This document shows positions 18,434-20,229 of a stretch of 20,229 bases of DNA, piece by piece. The translations under genes and the position numbers were made by a program. How positions within the stretch are numbered: position 1 is the stretch's first letter; each line of letters begins with the position of its first letter. The notes under the pieces are model-generated. The model searched no databases, had not been told where the DNA came from, and saw only the letters and a program-made list of their open reading frames with translations. Source of the DNA: Didymodactylos carnosus (Eukaryota > Rotifera > Eurotatoria > Philodinida > Philodinidae); NCBI GenBank assembly GCA_905250885.1, contig CAJNOQ010003456.1, forward strand, positions 1 through 20,229. The letters are read 5' to 3'.

Positions 18434-20059
18434 ATGGAGACACGTCGTCGTTTACTAGTAACAAACAAACCAGATAGTTCACAACACACCTTAAATAATC
18501 ATTATCAATCACAAACAACAATAACTTATCCTTTATTAACTGAAACCGTACAAACATTGCTAAAGCAACCACAATTTTTAATAAATAATAACGATTCATC
18601 TATTGAAAAAACAACTCTTATTATAATGTCGAACGGTCGTGATCGTACAAGTGAATTTTTAACAACAGTGAAAACATTTCAAAATCGAAGAGTAAGATTT
18701 TAAACAACGATATTAATTTATTATTTGCAATATTTATTTTTTTTTGTCTCTAGAATGGTCTTGATCATCCATTGGTTTCACCCACATCTAACGCAAAGCA
18801 AAAATCATCGGCTATTCAACAGAGTAATGAATTTATGCAAGCCGCTAAACAAATTGGTCAAGATTTATCACAAACATTTATGAAATTAGAACAGTTAACG
18901 ATAAGTATGTCATTTGACAAGTTACCTAACATCAAATATTTAATTATTATTTTTTTCTTCTCTTTAGTTGCTAAACAATCATCTTTATTTTATGACAAAG
19001 CTGCAGAAATTCAAGATTTAACATCAGCTATCAAACAAGATATTGGTAATTTAAATAAACAGATTGCTCAATTACAACAGGTACTTATTCAAATATAAAT
19101 TTTACCCTATATTTGATAGTGTTCTTCTTTTATTTAGTATATGTACAACACAAATGGAATAAAGTCGAAAAATTCACAAACGCATTCCAATTCCGTCGTT
19201 TTCGTTTTGCAGGTATAATTTTTTACTTTTTTCTATTTCAATACAAACATTTTTAAGTTTTGTTTCAGTCTAAATTAGCCATGATGTCAAATGAGTTTAA
19301 GCAAGTACTGGAAGTTCGTACACAGGTAAACAGAGTTTATTGAAAGAGCCTTGTTATAAAATTTGAATTTATTTTTTCTATTGTAGAATTTGAAAGAACA
19401 AAAAAGTAGAAGAGATAACTTTTCTAAAAATACTGTTGCTTCTTCCCTTGCTGCTGTACCACCAATGTCCGTGAATGGTAACATTGCAAGAGTATGTGAT
19501 ACGTTTACTTCAATACTGTTCTCATCTGATTTAGGACGTCCGTCTGTCTTATTACGTGATGATAAACAAGCGAATGGAGACTCTGTTATCAATATGGACG
19601 GTGGATTATCTCAGAATCATTCTATGAAGCAACTACAATTTATCGATGAAACAGTAAGCGGACGGACAGATGAGTGTATCACAATATGATTCATGACTCT
19701 AATTAATTCTTCTTCTAGGACACTTATTTGGCCAGTCGTTCGGAAGCAATGCAAAGCATAGAACAAACAATTATTGAACTTGGAGACATCTTTACTCAGC
19801 TTTCAACAATGGTGAAACAACAGGAAGAATTAGTATACAGGTTAATTCGATAATCAGTGGATTTGATCTTCTCAATTGTTTTGTTCGTCTTGTTTTTAGA
19901 ATAGACAGTAACGTTGACGATGCCGCACTTCATATCGAAGGAGCTCATGAAGCATTATTGAAATTCTATCGTACTGTAACGTCGAATCGTTGGCTCATTA
20001 TTAAAGTATTTGCTGTACTAATTATCTGTTTTCTAATATTTATTGTTTTTCTGGCGTGA
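18434..20059 (+). CDS. STX5: Syntaxin-5, Golgi Qa-SNARE
   Basis: Syntaxin-5 is the Qa-SNARE for ER-to-Golgi and intra-Golgi fusion. Eight exons join in frame into 400 residues: 18434-18691, 18754-18904, 18968-19080, 19138-19212, 19269-19325, 19387-19653, 19719-19840, 19900-20059. Introns are 56-65 nt, all GT..AG. The N-terminal segment RDRTSEFLTTVKTFQNRR (69-86) matches the conserved peptide region. An Habc-like helical part follows with AAEIQDLTSAIKQDIGNLNK and QTHSNSVVFVLQSKLAMMSN. The SNARE motif spans about 308-370 with the zero-layer Gln at about 342 (MVKQQEE). The C-terminal anchor is 379-400 (WLIIKVFAVLIICFLIFIVF and two more residues). An Arg triplet lies at residues 4-6. The linker encoded by exon 6 is longer than in the human protein. 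COG3, the functional partner, is directly upstream on the same strand. The identity is very secure. Confidence 0.97.
18626..18628 (+). promoter_or_regulatory. Internal ATG of STX5, candidate short-isoform start
   Basis: Met65 opens MSNGRDRTSEFL, which aligns with Met55 of human STX5 (MSCRDRTQEFL), the start of the known short isoform. Its context has A at -3, whereas the first ATG at 18434 has T at -3 and G at +4. That favours leaky scanning from the first to the second start. The long form alone would carry the Arg4-Arg6 cluster. Confidence 0.55.
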
Positions 20060-20229
20060 GAGATGATTTTAACTTGTAAATGTAAAACTTTGTTCATGAA
20101 TATTTTTGAGATGACGAGCGAAGTATCTGTTTTTGGAATTTGCCAAGTTTGAAATGTTTTTCTTTTTCTTGTTGATATAAAGTTTGCTGTTTATTTTATC
20201 ACGGAAAATTGTAGAAAAATAATGGTGTA
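20060..20229 (+). other. STX5 3' flank
   Basis: This is the 3' UTR or flanking DNA of STX5. There is no canonical AATAAA before the window ends; GATATAAAG near 20175 is a weak variant. No other feature is seen. Confidence 0.4.

Noticed and set aside
19287..19592. Minus-strand frame opposite STX5 exon 6
   Set aside because: Shadow of the STX5 coding exon, spanning an intron with no independent support.
1..20229. tRNA, rRNA genes or CRISPR array
   Set aside because: No T-loop GGTTCRANNCC with a matching acceptor stem, no conserved rRNA segments, and no regularly spaced identical repeats with unique spacers were seen.

Overview
This looks like nuclear DNA of a small invertebrate animal, most likely a bdelloid rotifer. 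The sequence is strongly AT-rich. Two animal-type genes are split by many very short GT..AG introns (mostly 52-65 nt). Intergenic DNA is rich in miniature inverted-repeat elements, and an intronless phosphoribosyltransferase gene has a bacterial-style sequence. The taxon is an inference; no rRNA or other diagnostic marker is present.

Positions 1-12000 are gene-poor and full of repeats. They hold a degenerate GGAGTC/GACTCC repeat field (1-460), a possible 82-codon ORF (1064-1312), a long AT-rich stretch (1313-4190), and an unrecognised three-exon gene with a damaged zinc-knuckle-like motif (4191-4925). Next come a Tc1/mariner-type element with TA target duplications, long terminal inverted repeats (TIRs), a transposase remnant and a nested element (5074-6098), a second long foldback element (6365-7695), and a hAT-type MITE with a perfect 8-bp target duplication (7882-8280). 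An HPRT gene lies on the minus strand (9229-9936), followed by two further large inverted repeats (10622-10832 and 11226-11760).

Positions 13000-20060 are gene-dense. COG3, a subunit of the conserved oligomeric Golgi tethering complex, has 17 exons, 841 residues and a frame that stays open throughout. It is followed on the same strand, 878 bp later, by syntaxin-5 (8 exons, 400 residues), the Golgi Qa-SNARE. The two products act in the same step: COG tethers retrograde vesicles at the Golgi and works with syntaxin-5 SNARE complexes. Syntaxin-5 keeps an N-terminal arginine cluster and an internal methionine matching the long and short isoforms known from mammals. HPRT (purine salvage) has no evident functional link to the Golgi pair.

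I found no CRISPR array, rRNA or tRNA. The most unusual material is the set of nested and back-to-back perfect palindromes at 5364-5650, the bacterial-like HPRT, the COG3-STX5 neighbourhood, and the X-box-like motifs in the one long COG3 intron.
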